This document shows positions 1 to 11,821 of a stretch of DNA of 64,000 nt, piece after piece. A program made the translations under genes and the position numbers. Source of the DNA: Pseudomonas ekonensis. GTDB taxonomy: Bacteria; Pseudomonadota; Gammaproteobacteria; Pseudomonadales; Pseudomonadaceae. The number at the start of each line of letters is the position of its first letter. Position 1 is the first letter of the stretch. The DNA lies in the NCBI RefSeq assembly GCF_019145435.1, contig NZ_JAHSTS010000002.1:1426001-1490000 (forward strand). The letters are read 5' to 3'. The notes under the pieces are model-generated. The model was given only the letters and a program-made list of their open reading frames with translations. It ran no database searches and was not told the origin of the DNA.

Positions 1-450
<450 letters not shown>

Positions 451-484
451 CCGCGATCCGGGGCGCCGGCGGCGCCTCGACTGA

Positions 485-513
485 CGCTATCGCCAGCAGG
501 TTGGCTCCCACAA
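485..513. repeat. Single REP element
   Basis: A single copy of the Pseudomonas REP palindrome in the CGCCAGCAGG...GGCTCCCACA orientation lies between the convergent ends of mltF and pdxJ. Confidence 0.75.
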
Positions 514-533
514 GGATACCGGCGCGGCGGCCA

Positions 534-1277
534 TCAGGCCTTGGCGGCAGCCAGGATCAGCGCCTTCATTTCGGATACCGCCGACTTGAAGCCGACGAAC
601 AGCGCATGGGCCACCAGCGCATGGCCGATGTTCAACTCATTGATGCCCTTGATCGCCGCGACCGCCTCGACGTTGTGGTAGTGCAGGCCATGGCCGGCGT
701 TGACGATCAGCCCCTGGGCCAGACCGAACGCCACACCGTCGGCCACGCGCTTGAGTTCCTCGGCCACCTCCGCCGGGGTTTCGGCGTCGGCATAGCGCCC
801 GGTGTGCAGTTCGATGGCCGGTGCGCCCACGCGCTTGGAGGCGGCGATCTGCCGCTCGTCGGCGTCGATGAACAGCGACACCTCACTGCCGATCTTCGAC
901 AGGCGCTCCACCGCCGCCTTGATCCGCGCCTCTTGTCCGGCCACATCGAGGCCGCCTTCGGTGGTCAGTTCCTGGCGGGTTTCCGGCACCAGGCAGATGT
1001 GCGCCGGACGGATGCGCTCGGCGAACGCCATCATTTCTTCGGTGACGCCCATTTCGAAGTTCATGCGGGTCTGCAGCACGTCCTTGAGCAGCAGCACGTC
1101 GCGCTCCTGGATGTGCCGGCGGTCTTCGCGCAGGTGCACGGTGATCCCGTCGGCGCCCGCCTCTTCCGCGTCCAGCGCCGCCTTGACCGGATCCGGGTAA
1201 CGCGTGCCGCGGGCCTGGCGCAGGGTGGCGACGTGGTCGATGTTCACGCCGAGGAGAATGCGATTGCTGGTGGTCAC
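534..1277 (-). CDS. pdxJ: Pyridoxine 5'-phosphate synthase
   Basis: PdxJ condenses 1-deoxyxylulose 5-phosphate with 3-amino-2-oxopropyl phosphate to give pyridoxine 5'-phosphate, the last ring-forming step of de novo vitamin B6 synthesis. The 247-residue product has the family N-terminus [20 protein letters not shown] and the phosphate-binding segment [17 protein letters not shown] chose the GTG at 1277 because CAGGAG sits seven bases upstream and the length then equals the usual ~248 residues; the frame stays open to 1310, but that extension has no ribosome site. It is the last gene of the lepA-lepB-rnc-era-recO-pdxJ cluster, 47 bp after recO. Confidence 0.96.
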   Translation of the reverse strand: MTTSNRILLGVNIDHVATLRQARGTRYPDPVKAALDAEEAGADGITVHLREDRRHIQERDVLLLKDVLQTRMNFEMGVTEEMMAFAERIRPAHICLVPETRQELTTEGGLDVAGQEARIKAAVERLSKIGSEVSLFIDADERQIAASKRVGAPAIELHTGRYADAETPAEVAEELKRVADGVAFGLAQGLIVNAGHGLHYHNVEAVAAIKGINELNIGHALVAHALFVGFKSAVSEMKALILAAAKA

Positions 1278-1324
1278 GGATGCGCTCCTGAATTGAGGGA
1301 TTCGGCGCACAGCATACGGGCTGA

Positions 1325-2014
1325 TCAGGACTTGCGAAACAGCTCGCGGCTGACCAGGGGGCGACCGCCCAGGTGAACGGCCAGGGCCTGGCGCATCAGG
1401 CGCTTGGCGGCCGACAGCGCACCGGGAGCCGACCAGTCGGCGTCGGCCATCGCCAGCAGTTCGGTGCCGTTGAACAGCCCCGGCTGCAGCAGGTGCACCC
1501 GTTCGAGTCCGGCGTCCACCTGCAGGCGGTAGAGCCCGTCCGGGGCGATGGGCTCGCCGTGGATGTCAGTGTTCAGCGCGAAGCCGTAGCCCAGGTCATC
1601 GAGCAGGCGCCACTCGAAGGAGCGCAACAGCGGCTCCAGCGGCCGGCCTTCGGCCAGGGCCAGCAGCGTGGCGGCGTAGTGGTCGAACACCGACGGGTGC
1701 GGGTCTTCGGCGGGCAGCAGGCGGATCAGCAGTTCGTTGAGGTAGAGGCCGCTGAACAGCGCCTCGCCGTTGAGCCAGACGGCGGTGCCGGCGCTCTCCA
1801 TGCGTCCGACGTTCTTCAGCTCACCGCGTCCGCGCAACTCGACCTCCAGCGGCACGAACGGCCGCGCCAGCGTGCCGGCCTTGCCCCGCGCCCCGCGCAG
1901 CACCGCCCGCAGCCGGCCTTGCGGCGTGAGGAAGTCCACCAGCGCGCTGGTTTCGCGGTAGGCGCGCGAATGCAGGACGTAGGCGGGCTGGGCGGGAGGC
2001 GGAGTGTGCGACAT
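1325..2014 (-). CDS. recO: DNA repair protein RecO
   Basis: RecO works with RecR in the RecF pathway, loading RecA on SSB-coated single-stranded gaps and annealing complementary strands. The 229-residue product has the N-terminal OB-fold region (about residues 10-80, starting [20 protein letters not shown]) followed by the helical domain. It contains no cysteine at all, so the zinc-binding module of some RecO proteins is absent, as expected for Pseudomonas. A REP doublet separates it from era upstream, and pdxJ follows 47 bp downstream. Confidence 0.95.
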   Translation of the reverse strand: MSHTPPPAQPAYVLHSRAYRETSALVDFLTPQGRLRAVLRGARGKAGTLARPFVPLEVELRGRGELKNVGRMESAGTAVWLNGEALFSGLYLNELLIRLLPAEDPHPSVFDHYAATLLALAEGRPLEPLLRSFEWRLLDDLGYGFALNTDIHGEPIAPDGLYRLQVDAGLERVHLLQPGLFNGTELLAMADADWSAPGALSAAKRLMRQALAVHLGGRPLVSRELFRKS

Positions 2015-2058
2015 GGGGACCTTATGCGAAAACGCGGTTGTTCACACGGCCAAAATCA

Positions 2059-2150
2059 CTGTGGGAGCGAACTTGCCCGCAAATGCAGCGTATCAGTCGA
2101 CCGACGCTCTGACTGATCCGTCGCATTCGCGGGCAAGCCCGCTCCCACAG
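2059..2150. repeat. REP doublet (REPIN) between era and recO
   Basis: Two inverted REP units (2059-2085 and 2122-2150) flank a short spacer. The right unit is the canonical GCGGGCAAGCCCGCTCCCAC. It sits inside what is otherwise a co-directional gene cluster, so it may shape mRNA 3' ends or stability between era and recO. Confidence 0.85.
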
Positions 2151-2181
2151 AAGAGGTTCCGGCGCAGCGCAAGCCCAGGGC

Positions 2182-3076
<895 letters not shown>

Positions 3077-3090
<14 letters not shown>

Positions 3091-3766
3091 TCTCCACGCC
3101 CAGGGCGATCAGTGCGGCGGCGGCGGCCACCTGTTCGGCGATCCGGCGGCTGACGCCTTGCCCGCGGCTCTTTTCGTTCAACAGGACAACTTCGCACTCG
3201 ACGAAGAAGGTTCGGCAGTGCGGCTCGCCCTGGATGTCCACCACCTCGTAGCGCGGCAGTTCGCAGCTGCGCGACTGCAGGAACTCCTGCAGACGGGTCT
3301 TGGGATCCTTGTTGGTGTCCACCAGCGTCAGGCCTTCGAACTCGCCGGCCAGCCAGGCCAGCACCCGCTCGCGGGCCGTTTCCATGCCGGCGTCGAGGTA
3401 GATCGCGCCGATCAGGGCTTCGAGGGCGTCGGCCAGGATCGATTCGCGGCGGAACCCGCCGCTCTTCAGCTCGCCGGAGCCCAGGCGCAGGTAGTCGCCC
3501 AGGTCGAAGCCGCGGGCCAGCACGGCCAGGGTCTCGCCCTTCACCAGCCGGGCGCGCAGACGCGACAGTTGCCCTTCACGGGCCAGCGGGAAGCGTTCGA
3601 ACAGCGCCTCGCCGGCGACGAAGTTGAGGATCGCATCGCCGAGGAACTCCAGACGCTCGTTGTTGCGTCCGGCAAAGCTGCGGTGCGTGAGGGCCAGGAC
3701 CATCAGTTCCTGGTCCTTGAAGGTGTATCCGAGCTTGCGCTCCAGACGGCTCAAAGAAACGCTCAC
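3077..3766 (-). CDS. rnc: Ribonuclease III
   Basis: RNase III cuts double-stranded RNA, releasing rRNA precursors and controlling some mRNAs. The 229-residue protein has the signature [10 protein letters not shown] with catalytic E40 and D44, the second acidic cluster [14 protein letters not shown], and a C-terminal double-stranded-RNA-binding domain from about residue 155. The start is GTG. The stop codon of a possible 39-codon frame overlaps this GTG (GTGA). The upstream gap to lepB is only 182 bp and lacks the small gene found there in other pseudomonads. Confidence 0.98.
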
Positions 3767-3882
3767 GGTTTACCCACGCTGAGTTCGTGGCTGGACTCCA
3801 CCGCCATCGCCGGATTGCGGCGCAGGCCTGGAACAATTAACGCTGTGTTCAAATATAACGTCCTGACTATCGTTGGCTTCAT
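3763..3882 (-). CDS. Possible 39-residue leader peptide upstream of rnc
   Basis: A short frame starts at ATG 3882 and ends with TGA overlapping the GTG start of rnc. The product begins [20 protein letters not shown] and matches no family I know. The ribosome site is weak (only GGGG before the ATG). It occupies the position where Pseudomonas normally carries a DUF4845 membrane-protein gene, but I see no resemblance to that family. It could be a coupling leader for rnc, a remnant, or chance. Confidence 0.25.
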   Translation of the reverse strand: MKPTIVRTLYLNTALIVPGLRRNPAMAVESSHELSVGKP

Positions 3883-3919
3883 GCCCCGGGCCGATTGTGC
3901 CGGCGCCAGAAATGCATTC

Positions 3920-3940
3920 GGCGCTGTGGTCAACAGCGCC
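3920..3940. other. Perfect 8-bp stem-loop between lepB and rnc
   Basis: GGCGCTGT (3920-3927) and ACAGCGCC (3933-3940) pair perfectly around a 5-base loop, 9 bases after the lepB stop on the minus strand. No T-run follows, so it is not a classic terminator. It may be an mRNA processing element ahead of rnc. Confidence 0.5.
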
Positions 3941-3948
3941 GTGTGTGA

Positions 3949-4803
3949 TTACTTGATCAGGCCGACCCGCGAGAAGTTCGGCAGGTGGCTGAGTTTCGGT
4001 TCCGGCCAGCTCATCCAGACCGCGAAAGCCTTGCCGACGATGTTGCGGTCGGGGACCATGCCCAGGAGATCCTTCGGAATGCTCGGATCGTCCCAGTAGC
4101 GGCTGTCGTTGGAGTTGTCGCGGTTGTCGCCCATCATGAAGTAGTGCCCGGCCGGCACGGTCCAGGAACGGTCCGGCGTGGCGCGGTAACGGCTCATTTC
4201 CTTGCGGATCAGGTGCTCGGCGGCACCGAGCTTTTCCTTGTACAGCTCGGCGCTGCCCAGGGTGCCCGGCTCGGAACCGACCAGTTGCTCGGCCACCGAC
4301 TCGCCGTTGACGAACAAGCGCTTGTCGGCGGTGTAGCGCACCGTGTCGCCCGGCAGGCCGACCACACGCTTGATGTAGTTGACGTTCGGGTCGCTCGGGT
4401 AGCGGAACACCATCACATCGCCGCGCTGCGGGTCACCGACCTCGATGACCTTCTTGTCGATCACCGGCAGGCGGATGCCGTAGGAGAACTTGTTCACCAG
4501 GATGAAATCGCCGACGTCCAGGGTCGGTTTCATCGAGCCGGACGGGATCTGGAACGGTTCCACCAGGAACGAACGCAGCACCAGCACGATGAACAGCACC
4601 GGGAAGAACGACTTGCCGTACTCGACCAGCAGCGGCTCCTTGTTCAGCTTCTCCAGCACCACACCGTCAGGCTGGCTGACGCTGCCCTGGTAGGAAGCGA
4701 TGGCAGCACGCCGACGCGGTGCCAGGATCAACAGATCGAGCAACGCCAACAGGCCGCAGACGAACACGGCGATGACCAGCAACAGCGGGAAATTTAGTGA
4801 CAT
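3949..4803 (-). CDS. lepB: Signal peptidase I
   Basis: LepB removes signal peptides from secreted proteins at the periplasmic face of the inner membrane. The 284-residue protein has two N-terminal membrane segments (about residues 5-28 and 64-80), the nucleophile in PSGSMKPTL (Ser90), the general base in YIKRVVGLPGD (Lys145), and the box GDNRDNSNDSRYWD. It lies 9 bp after lepA in the same direction, the usual pairing. Confidence 0.98.
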   Translation of the reverse strand: MSLNFPLLLVIAVFVCGLLALLDLLILAPRRRAAIASYQGSVSQPDGVVLEKLNKEPLLVEYGKSFFPVLFIVLVLRSFLVEPFQIPSGSMKPTLDVGDFILVNKFSYGIRLPVIDKKVIEVGDPQRGDVMVFRYPSDPNVNYIKRVVGLPGDTVRYTADKRLFVNGESVAEQLVGSEPGTLGSAELYKEKLGAAEHLIRKEMSRYRATPDRSWTVPAGHYFMMGDNRDNSNDSRYWDDPSIPKDLLGMVPDRNIVGKAFAVWMSWPEPKLSHLPNFSRVGLIK

Positions 4804-4812
4804 AGGACCTGA

Positions 4813-6609
4813 TTATTCCAACCTGAGCACGGCGAGGAAGGCATCCTGCGGAATCTCCACGTTGCCGACCTGTTTCATGCGTTTCTTACCGGCCTTCTGC
4901 TTCTCCAGCAGCTTCTTCTTACGGCTCACGTCACCGCCGTAGCATTTGGCCAATACGTTCTTCCTGAGTGCCTTGACGGTTGTCCGGGCAACGATCTGAC
5001 CGCCGATGGCGGCCTGGATGGCCACGTCGAACATCTGCCGAGGAATCAGCTCTTTCATCTTCTCGGTCAACTGGCGACCTTTGAAGTGGGAATTGTCACG
5101 GTGCACGATCAGCGCCAGGGCGTCGACCTTGTCGCCGTTGATCAGCACGTCCAGCTTCACCAGATTAGCCGATTGGTAACGATCGAAATGGTAGTCCAGC
5201 GAAGCATAGCCGCGGCTGGTGGATTTCAGGCGGTCGAAGAAGTCGAGCACCACTTCGTTCATCGGCAGGTCGTAGGTGACCTGCACCTGGTTGCCGAGGA
5301 ACAGCATGTCGACCTGCACGCCGCGTTTTTCGATGCACAGGGTGATGACGTTGCCCAGGTGCTCCTGCGGCACCAGGATGTTGGCCCGCACGATCGGCTC
5401 GCGCATGTCTTCGATGGCCGAGACGTCCGGCAGCTTCGACGGGTTGTCGACGTAGATCGTTTCGCCGGTCTTGAGCACCAGCTCGAAGATCACCGTCGGC
5501 GCCGTGGTGATCAGGTCCAGGTCGTATTCGCGCTCCAGGCGCTCCTGGATGATCTCCATGTGCAGCATGCCGAGGAAACCGCAACGGAAGCCGAAGCCCA
5601 AGGCGTCGGAGCTTTCCGGGGTGTACTGCAGCGACGAGTCGTTGAGGGTCAGCTTCTGCAGCGCTTCGCGAAAGTCCTCGAAGTCGTCGGAACTGACCGG
5701 AAACAGGCCGGCGTAGACCTGCGGCTGGATGCGCTTGAAGCCCGGCAGCACTTCGACGTCCGGGGTCGAGCTGAGGGTCAGGGTGTCGCCGACCGGCGCA
5801 CCGTGGATGTCCTTGATGCTGGCGATGATGAAGCCCACTTCGCCGGCCTTGAGGTCCGCGGTGGCGGTGTGTTTCGGGTTGAACACGCCGACGCTGTCGA
5901 CCAGGTGCACCTTGCCGGTGGATTTCACCAGGATCTTGTCGCCCTTCTTCACGCGGCCGTGACGCACGCGCACCAGGGAGACGACGCCCAGGTAGTTGTC
6001 GAACCAGGAGTCGATGATCAGCGCCTGCAGCGGCGCGTCGATCTCGCCGGTCGGCGCAGGGATGGTGTTCACCAGGCGCTCGAGCACGTCGTCGACGCCC
6101 AGGCCGGTCTTGGCGCTGCAGGTGACGGCATCGGTGGCGTCGATGCCGATGATCTTCTCGATCTCGTCCTTGACGCGCTCAGGCTCGGCCTGCGGCAGGT
6201 CGATCTTGTTCAGGACCGGCATGACTTCCAGGCCCTGCTCGATGGCGGTGTAGCAGTTGGCCACGGACTGGGCCTCGACGCCCTGGCCGGCGTCGACCAC
6301 CAGCAGCGCGCCTTCGCAGGCCGCCAGGGAACGGCTGACTTCGTAGGTGAAGTCGACGTGGCCCGGGGTGTCGATGAAGTTCAGCTGATAGGTGACGCCG
6401 TCTTTGGCCTTGTAGTACAGGGTGACGCTGTGGGCCTTGATGGTGATCCCGCGCTCACGCTCCAGGTCCATGGAATCCAGCACCTGGGCTTCCATTTCGC
6501 GGTCGGCCAGGCCGCCGCACATCTGGATGAAGCGATCGGCCAGCGTCGACTTGCCATGGTCAATGTGGGCGATGATGGAGAAATTGCGGATATGACTCAA
6601 ATCACTCAC
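4813..6609 (-). CDS. lepA: Elongation factor 4 (LepA)
   Basis: LepA is a ribosome-bound GTPase that remobilises stalled or mistranslocated ribosomes and contributes to 30S biogenesis. The 598-residue product starts [20 protein letters not shown], so the P-loop is AHIDHGKS (residues 14-21), and it also has [14 protein letters not shown] and the LepA-specific C-terminal domain. It leads the lepA-lepB-rnc-era-recO-pdxJ cluster. In other pseudomonads mucD of the algU-mucABCD operon lies directly upstream; here the upstream neighbour is the end of lptG. Confidence 0.99.
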   Translation of the reverse strand: MSDLSHIRNFSIIAHIDHGKSTLADRFIQMCGGLADREMEAQVLDSMDLERERGITIKAHSVTLYYKAKDGVTYQLNFIDTPGHVDFTYEVSRSLAACEGALLVVDAGQGVEAQSVANCYTAIEQGLEVMPVLNKIDLPQAEPERVKDEIEKIIGIDATDAVTCSAKTGLGVDDVLERLVNTIPAPTGEIDAPLQALIIDSWFDNYLGVVSLVRVRHGRVKKGDKILVKSTGKVHLVDSVGVFNPKHTATADLKAGEVGFIIASIKDIHGAPVGDTLTLSSTPDVEVLPGFKRIQPQVYAGLFPVSSDDFEDFREALQKLTLNDSSLQYTPESSDALGFGFRCGFLGMLHMEIIQERLEREYDLDLITTAPTVIFELVLKTGETIYVDNPSKLPDVSAIEDMREPIVRANILVPQEHLGNVITLCIEKRGVQVDMLFLGNQVQVTYDLPMNEVVLDFFDRLKSTSRGYASLDYHFDRYQSANLVKLDVLINGDKVDALALIVHRDNSHFKGRQLTEKMKELIPRQMFDVAIQAAIGGQIVARTTVKALRKNVLAKCYGGDVSRKKKLLEKQKAGKKRMKQVGNVEIPQDAFLAVLRLE

Positions 6610-6716
6610 GGATCAACACTCAAAAAGGCTGCAGGCTTGGCCCGCCGAAAAATAGCCGGGAATTGTACCTGATACACGGCGCAAGCGTCACGTTCGCCTG
6701 TCACCCCGATTGCATG

Positions 6717-6746
6717 CAAAAACGCCCCGGTCTGTCGACCGGGGCG
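6717..6746 (-). terminator. Rho-independent terminator of lptFG
   Basis: On the minus strand, CGCCCCGGTC and GACCGGGGCG form a 10-bp stem around a short loop and are followed by a T-run, about 35 bases after the lptG stop codon. Confidence 0.88.
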
Positions 6747-6781
6747 TCCTCTTGGCTAAAGCGCGGATGAAACCTTGTTCA

Positions 6782-7843
6782 TCAACCGGCCCGACGCAGC
6801 AGCCAGACGCCCGCCAGGGCGCAGACGCCCGCCGGCACCAGCACCGCGAACAGCGGCGAGAAGCCGAACACCAGGCTCGACGGGCCCAGCAGGTCCTGGA
6901 CGATGCGGAAGGTGAAGCCCACCAGCACGCCGGTGAACACCCGCTGACCGAGGGTCACCGAACGCAGCGGGCCGAAAATGAACGAGATCGCCATCAGCAC
7001 CAGCGCGGCGGTGACCAGCGGCTGCAGGACCTTGACCCAGAACGCCAGCCAGTAACGGCCGTTGCTCAGCCCCTGCTCGGCCAGGTAGTGGATATAGCCC
7101 CACAGGCCGGAGATCGACAGCGCTTCCGGCGCCATGACCACGGTGCTCAGCAATTGCGGGCTCAGGGACACGTCCCAGCGCTCGGTCGGCGTGTTGACGA
7201 CTTCGGTGCTGCGCTCGTGGAACAGCGTGGTGGTCACGTCGGTGAGCTGCCAGTGGTCGCCGTCGAAATCCGCCCGCTTGGCGAAGCTGGAGCTGAGCAG
7301 GTGGCGCTCCTTGTCGAAGTGGTAGCGCGTCACGCCGTACAGCAGGCCGTTCGGCTGGACGGCGTTGATGTGGATGAACTCATCCCCCTGGCGGTGCCAC
7401 ATGCCGTGCTTGGCGCTCTGCGCGTCGCCGCTGCCCTGGGCCAGGGAACGGTTGGCCTGGGCCATGCTTTCGGTGGCCGGCGCGACGTACTCGCCGATCA
7501 GCACGCCGGCCAGCATCAGCACCAGCATCGGCTTCATGACCGCCCAGACGATGCGCCCGATGGACACGCCCGCCGCACGCATCACGGTCAGCTCGCTGCT
7601 GCTGGCCAGGCTGCCCAGGCCGATCAGGCAGCCGATCAGCGCCGCCATCGGCAGCATGTCGTAGAGCCGGCGCGGCGCGGTCAGCAGCACGAAGCCGAGC
7701 ACGTCGACCAGGGTGTAGGTGTCGGTGACGTCGCTCATTTCATCGATGAACGCGAACAGGGTGGCCAGGCCGAGGATGATCGCCAGCACCGCGATGATCG
7801 CGATGAACACGCTGCTGCCGATGTAGCGGTCGAGCTTAACCAC
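6782..7843 (-). CDS. lptG: LPS export ABC transporter permease LptG
   Basis: LptG pairs with LptF and the ATPase LptB to extract lipopolysaccharide from the inner membrane and feed it into the LptC-A-D bridge. The 353-residue product starts MVKLDRYIGSSVFIAIIAVL, has three N-terminal membrane segments, a periplasmic beta-jellyroll region (about residues 130-260), and three C-terminal membrane segments. Its start overlaps the end of lptF by 8 bases, implying coupled translation. A strong terminator follows. Confidence 0.97.
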   Translation of the reverse strand: MVKLDRYIGSSVFIAIIAVLAIILGLATLFAFIDEMSDVTDTYTLVDVLGFVLLTAPRRLYDMLPMAALIGCLIGLGSLASSSELTVMRAAGVSIGRIVWAVMKPMLVLMLAGVLIGEYVAPATESMAQANRSLAQGSGDAQSAKHGMWHRQGDEFIHINAVQPNGLLYGVTRYHFDKERHLLSSSFAKRADFDGDHWQLTDVTTTLFHERSTEVVNTPTERWDVSLSPQLLSTVVMAPEALSISGLWGYIHYLAEQGLSNGRYWLAFWVKVLQPLVTAALVLMAISFIFGPLRSVTLGQRVFTGVLVGFTFRIVQDLLGPSSLVFGFSPLFAVLVPAGVCALAGVWLLRRAG

Positions 7844-8966
7844 GGGCCACCTCCAGCGCAGCGGCGCGGCGGCTGGCCAGCTTCAGGCGCAGCGGCTCCC
7901 AGTACAGCAGGCCGAGGCCGATGATCAGGAAGATGGCATGCACCCACCACAGGCCGAGGGCCGGCGGGATCTTGCCTTTTTCGAGGGCGCCGCGGGCGGC
8001 GATCAGGATGGTCAGGTAAGCCATATAAAGAAGGATCGCCGGCAGCAGCTTGAGGAAACGCCCTTGACGCGGGTTGACCCGCGACAGCGGCACCGCCATC
8101 AGGGTGACGATGAACACCAGCAGCGGCAGCGACAGGCGCCATTGCAGTTCGGTGCGCGAACGAATGTCGTCGCTGCCCAGCAGGCTCGAGGTCGGCATCG
8201 CGTCGCGGTCGGTGACCTCTTCGCTGACGTCGGGCTTGGGCAGCAGCACGCCGTAGGTTTCGTAGTGGATGGCGCGGTAGTCGGCCTGGCCCGGGCTGCC
8301 GTCGTAGCGGTAGCCGTTGTCGAGGATCAGGTAGCGGTTGCCGTCCGGGCGGATTTCCTGGCGGCCCTTTTCGGCCACCAGTACGGAAATCCCGCGCTCC
8401 TTCTGGTTGGCGCCGAGGTTCTTCTGCGAGATGAACACGCTGCCGAGGTTGACCCGGTCGTCGCTCAAGGTTTCGGTGTAGGTCACCCGGGTGCCGTCGC
8501 GCAGCGCCTGGAAGCGGCCCGGCTCAAGGGTGTCGAACTCGGTCAGGGCGTCCTGCTTGTTCAGCAGCAGCTGGAACTGGTTGGCGCCCTGGGGGGCCAG
8601 GCTCAGGCTCAGCCACGCCACCACCAGCGCCACCAGCGCCGCCGGGAACAGGGTCATGCGCAGCAGGCGCTGCTGGCTCATGCCGGTGGCCGACAGCACG
8701 GTCATTTCGCTTTCCAGGTACAGCCGGCCGTAGGCCAGCAGGATCCCGAGGAACAGGCCCAGCGGCAGGATCAGCTGCAAGAAGCCCGGCAGGCGGAAGC
8801 CCATGATCAGGAACAGCGATCCCGGATCGAGCTGGCCGGCGGCGGCCTGGGCAAGGTATTTGATGAAGCGCCCGCTCATGATGATGACCAGCAGCACGGC
8901 ACTCACCGCACTCAGGGTCAACAGGACTTCGCGGGACAGATAACGGAAGACGATCAAACCAGACAC
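7836..8966 (-). CDS. lptF: LPS export ABC transporter permease LptF
   Basis: LptF is the partner of LptG in the LptB2FG exporter. The 376-residue protein begins MSGLIVFRYLSREVLLTLSA and has the expected six membrane segments, split three and three around a periplasmic domain (about residues 120-270). It is transcribed divergently from pepA and overlaps lptG by 8 bases. Both genes are normally essential and expressed together. Confidence 0.97.
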   Translation of the reverse strand: MSGLIVFRYLSREVLLTLSAVSAVLLVIIMSGRFIKYLAQAAAGQLDPGSLFLIMGFRLPGFLQLILPLGLFLGILLAYGRLYLESEMTVLSATGMSQQRLLRMTLFPAALVALVVAWLSLSLAPQGANQFQLLLNKQDALTEFDTLEPGRFQALRDGTRVTYTETLSDDRVNLGSVFISQKNLGANQKERGISVLVAEKGRQEIRPDGNRYLILDNGYRYDGSPGQADYRAIHYETYGVLLPKPDVSEEVTDRDAMPTSSLLGSDDIRSRTELQWRLSLPLLVFIVTLMAVPLSRVNPRQGRFLKLLPAILLYMAYLTILIAARGALEKGKIPPALGLWWVHAIFLIIGLGLLYWEPLRLKLASRRAAALEVARG

Positions 8967-10758
<1,792 letters not shown>

Positions 10759-10767
10759 AACCGATGA

Positions 10768-10806
10768 CGCAAGGCGGCGCCCCTGCTCCGGGGGCGCCGC
10801 CTTGCG
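10768..10806. terminator. Perfect 16-bp hairpin between pepA and holC
   Basis: CGCAAGGCGGCGCCCC (10768-10783) pairs base for base with 10791-10806 around a 7-base loop. No T-run follows. It could attenuate or stabilise the pepA 3' end; holC begins only 14 bases later. Confidence 0.6.
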
Positions 10807-10819
10807 CTCAGGAACCGCA

Positions 10820-11248
10820 ATGACCAAAGTCGACTTCTACATCCTGCCCAGCGCCGATCCCTCGGCCCGCCTGGACTTCGCCTGCAAGCTCAGCGAAAAG
10901 GCCTGGCGCATGGGTCACCGCATTTACCTGCATTGCAGCGATGCCGCCCAGCGCGATGACCTCGACGCGCGCCTGTGGGCGTTCAAGGGCGAAGCCTTCG
11001 TGCCCCACGGCCCCGCCGACAGCGAGCCGGACGGTGCGATCGTGCTGGGGCTGGGCGACGACTGCGGCCAGCACCAGGACTTGCTCGTCAACCTCGACCT
11101 GAAAGTCCCGCCCTTCGCCGGCCGGTTCGCCCGGGTGGCGGAAGTGGTGGTGGAGGATCCGGCGATCCGTCAGGCCGCGCGGGAGAGTTTCCGCTTCTAC
11201 CGCGAACAGGGCTATCCTCTGCAAGACCACCGTTTACAGCGACTCTGA
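10820..11248 (+). CDS. holC: DNA polymerase III subunit chi
   Basis: The chi subunit links the clamp loader, through psi, to single-stranded DNA-binding protein at the replication fork. The 142-residue product begins MTKVDFYILPSADPSARLDF and fits the usual family length. The start at 10820 has CAGGA at proper distance; an in-frame ATG at 10802 lies inside the hairpin and lacks a ribosome site. It sits between pepA and valS, the standard gammaproteobacterial order. Confidence 0.96.
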   Translation: MTKVDFYILPSADPSARLDFACKLSEKAWRMGHRIYLHCSDAAQRDDLDARLWAFKGEAFVPHGPADSEPDGAIVLGLGDDCGQHQDLLVNLDLKVPPFAGRFARVAEVVVEDPAIRQAARESFRFYREQGYPLQDHRLQRL

Positions 11249-11256
11249 GTACGCCG

Positions 11257-11670
11257 ATGGACACTCCAAAACCGCTGCAAAAGCCTGCGCACCTGCTGGA
11301 CGACCTGGAGTCGATCCGTCAATTGCTCGGCGACGACAACCTGCAGCCGCCGCTGCTGACCGAGACGGTCACCGAAGGCGCACAGGAACAGATTCCGATG
11401 CTGTTCGAGGCCGTGGGCCCTGGCCCTGAAGCCATCGAGCCGCACGCCGCCCCAACGCCGGCTCCAGCCCCGGCGCCTGCCGCACCCGCACCGGCCGCCA
11501 AGGGCCCGGACGCCCTGCTGCACCTGGACAGCGAACTGCGCGCCGCCGCGCAGCTGATCATGCAAGACGTGATCGACGACTTCGCCCCGCACATCGAAAC
11601 CGAGATCAAGCGCCGCCTCGAGGCGCGGATGGAACGGCTGGTCGCCGCAGCGTCGAGCGGCAAGCTCTAA
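11257..11670 (+). CDS. Conserved hypothetical protein of the holC-valS interval
   Basis: The 137-residue product starts MDTPKPLQKPAHLLDDLESI. It has an N-terminal acidic segment, a central Pro/Ala linker (about residues 64-82, PTPAPAPAPAAPAPAA), and a C-terminal amphipathic helical part (about 88-137) ending in an Arg-rich helix. It begins 8 bases after holC and is probably co-transcribed. A gene of this type occupies the same place in other pseudomonads. Its function is unknown to me; linkage to a clamp-loader subunit suggests, but does not show, a replication role. Confidence 0.85.
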   Translation: MDTPKPLQKPAHLLDDLESIRQLLGDDNLQPPLLTETVTEGAQEQIPMLFEAVGPGPEAIEPHAAPTPAPAPAPAAPAPAAKGPDALLHLDSELRAAAQLIMQDVIDDFAPHIETEIKRRLEARMERLVAAASSGKL

Positions 11671-11729
11671 GCAGCGAGCCAAAGCCGGATACCTTCTGAA
11701 CCCACAGTTGCGCGAAGTCCACAGACATT

Positions 11730-11762
11730 AGCTTGCGGCTCGCAGCTTGTAGCTTGCCGCTG
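11730..11762. repeat. AAGC-rich palindromic repeat (family 2)
   Basis: A copy of the degenerate repeat built from GCTTGCGGCT, GCAGCTTG and TAGCTTGCCGC units. It is related to copies near 35.1 kb, 35.2 kb, 41.2 kb and 54.9 kb, lies just upstream of valS, and is followed by a run of eight C. Confidence 0.65.
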
Positions 11763-11772
11763 CCCCCCCCGC

Positions 11773-11778
11773 TATACT
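11773..11778 (+). promoter_or_regulatory. Possible valS -10 box TATACT
   Basis: TATACT lies 44 bases before the valS start, directly after a run of eight C (11763-11770). No good -35 box stands at 17 bases: TTGCCG ends 13 bases upstream. The call rests on the -10 alone. Confidence 0.4.
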
Positions 11779-11821
11779 TCCCGGCTTTTCCTGAATAAAT
11801 GCCAATAGGGTCCCGCCGCGC

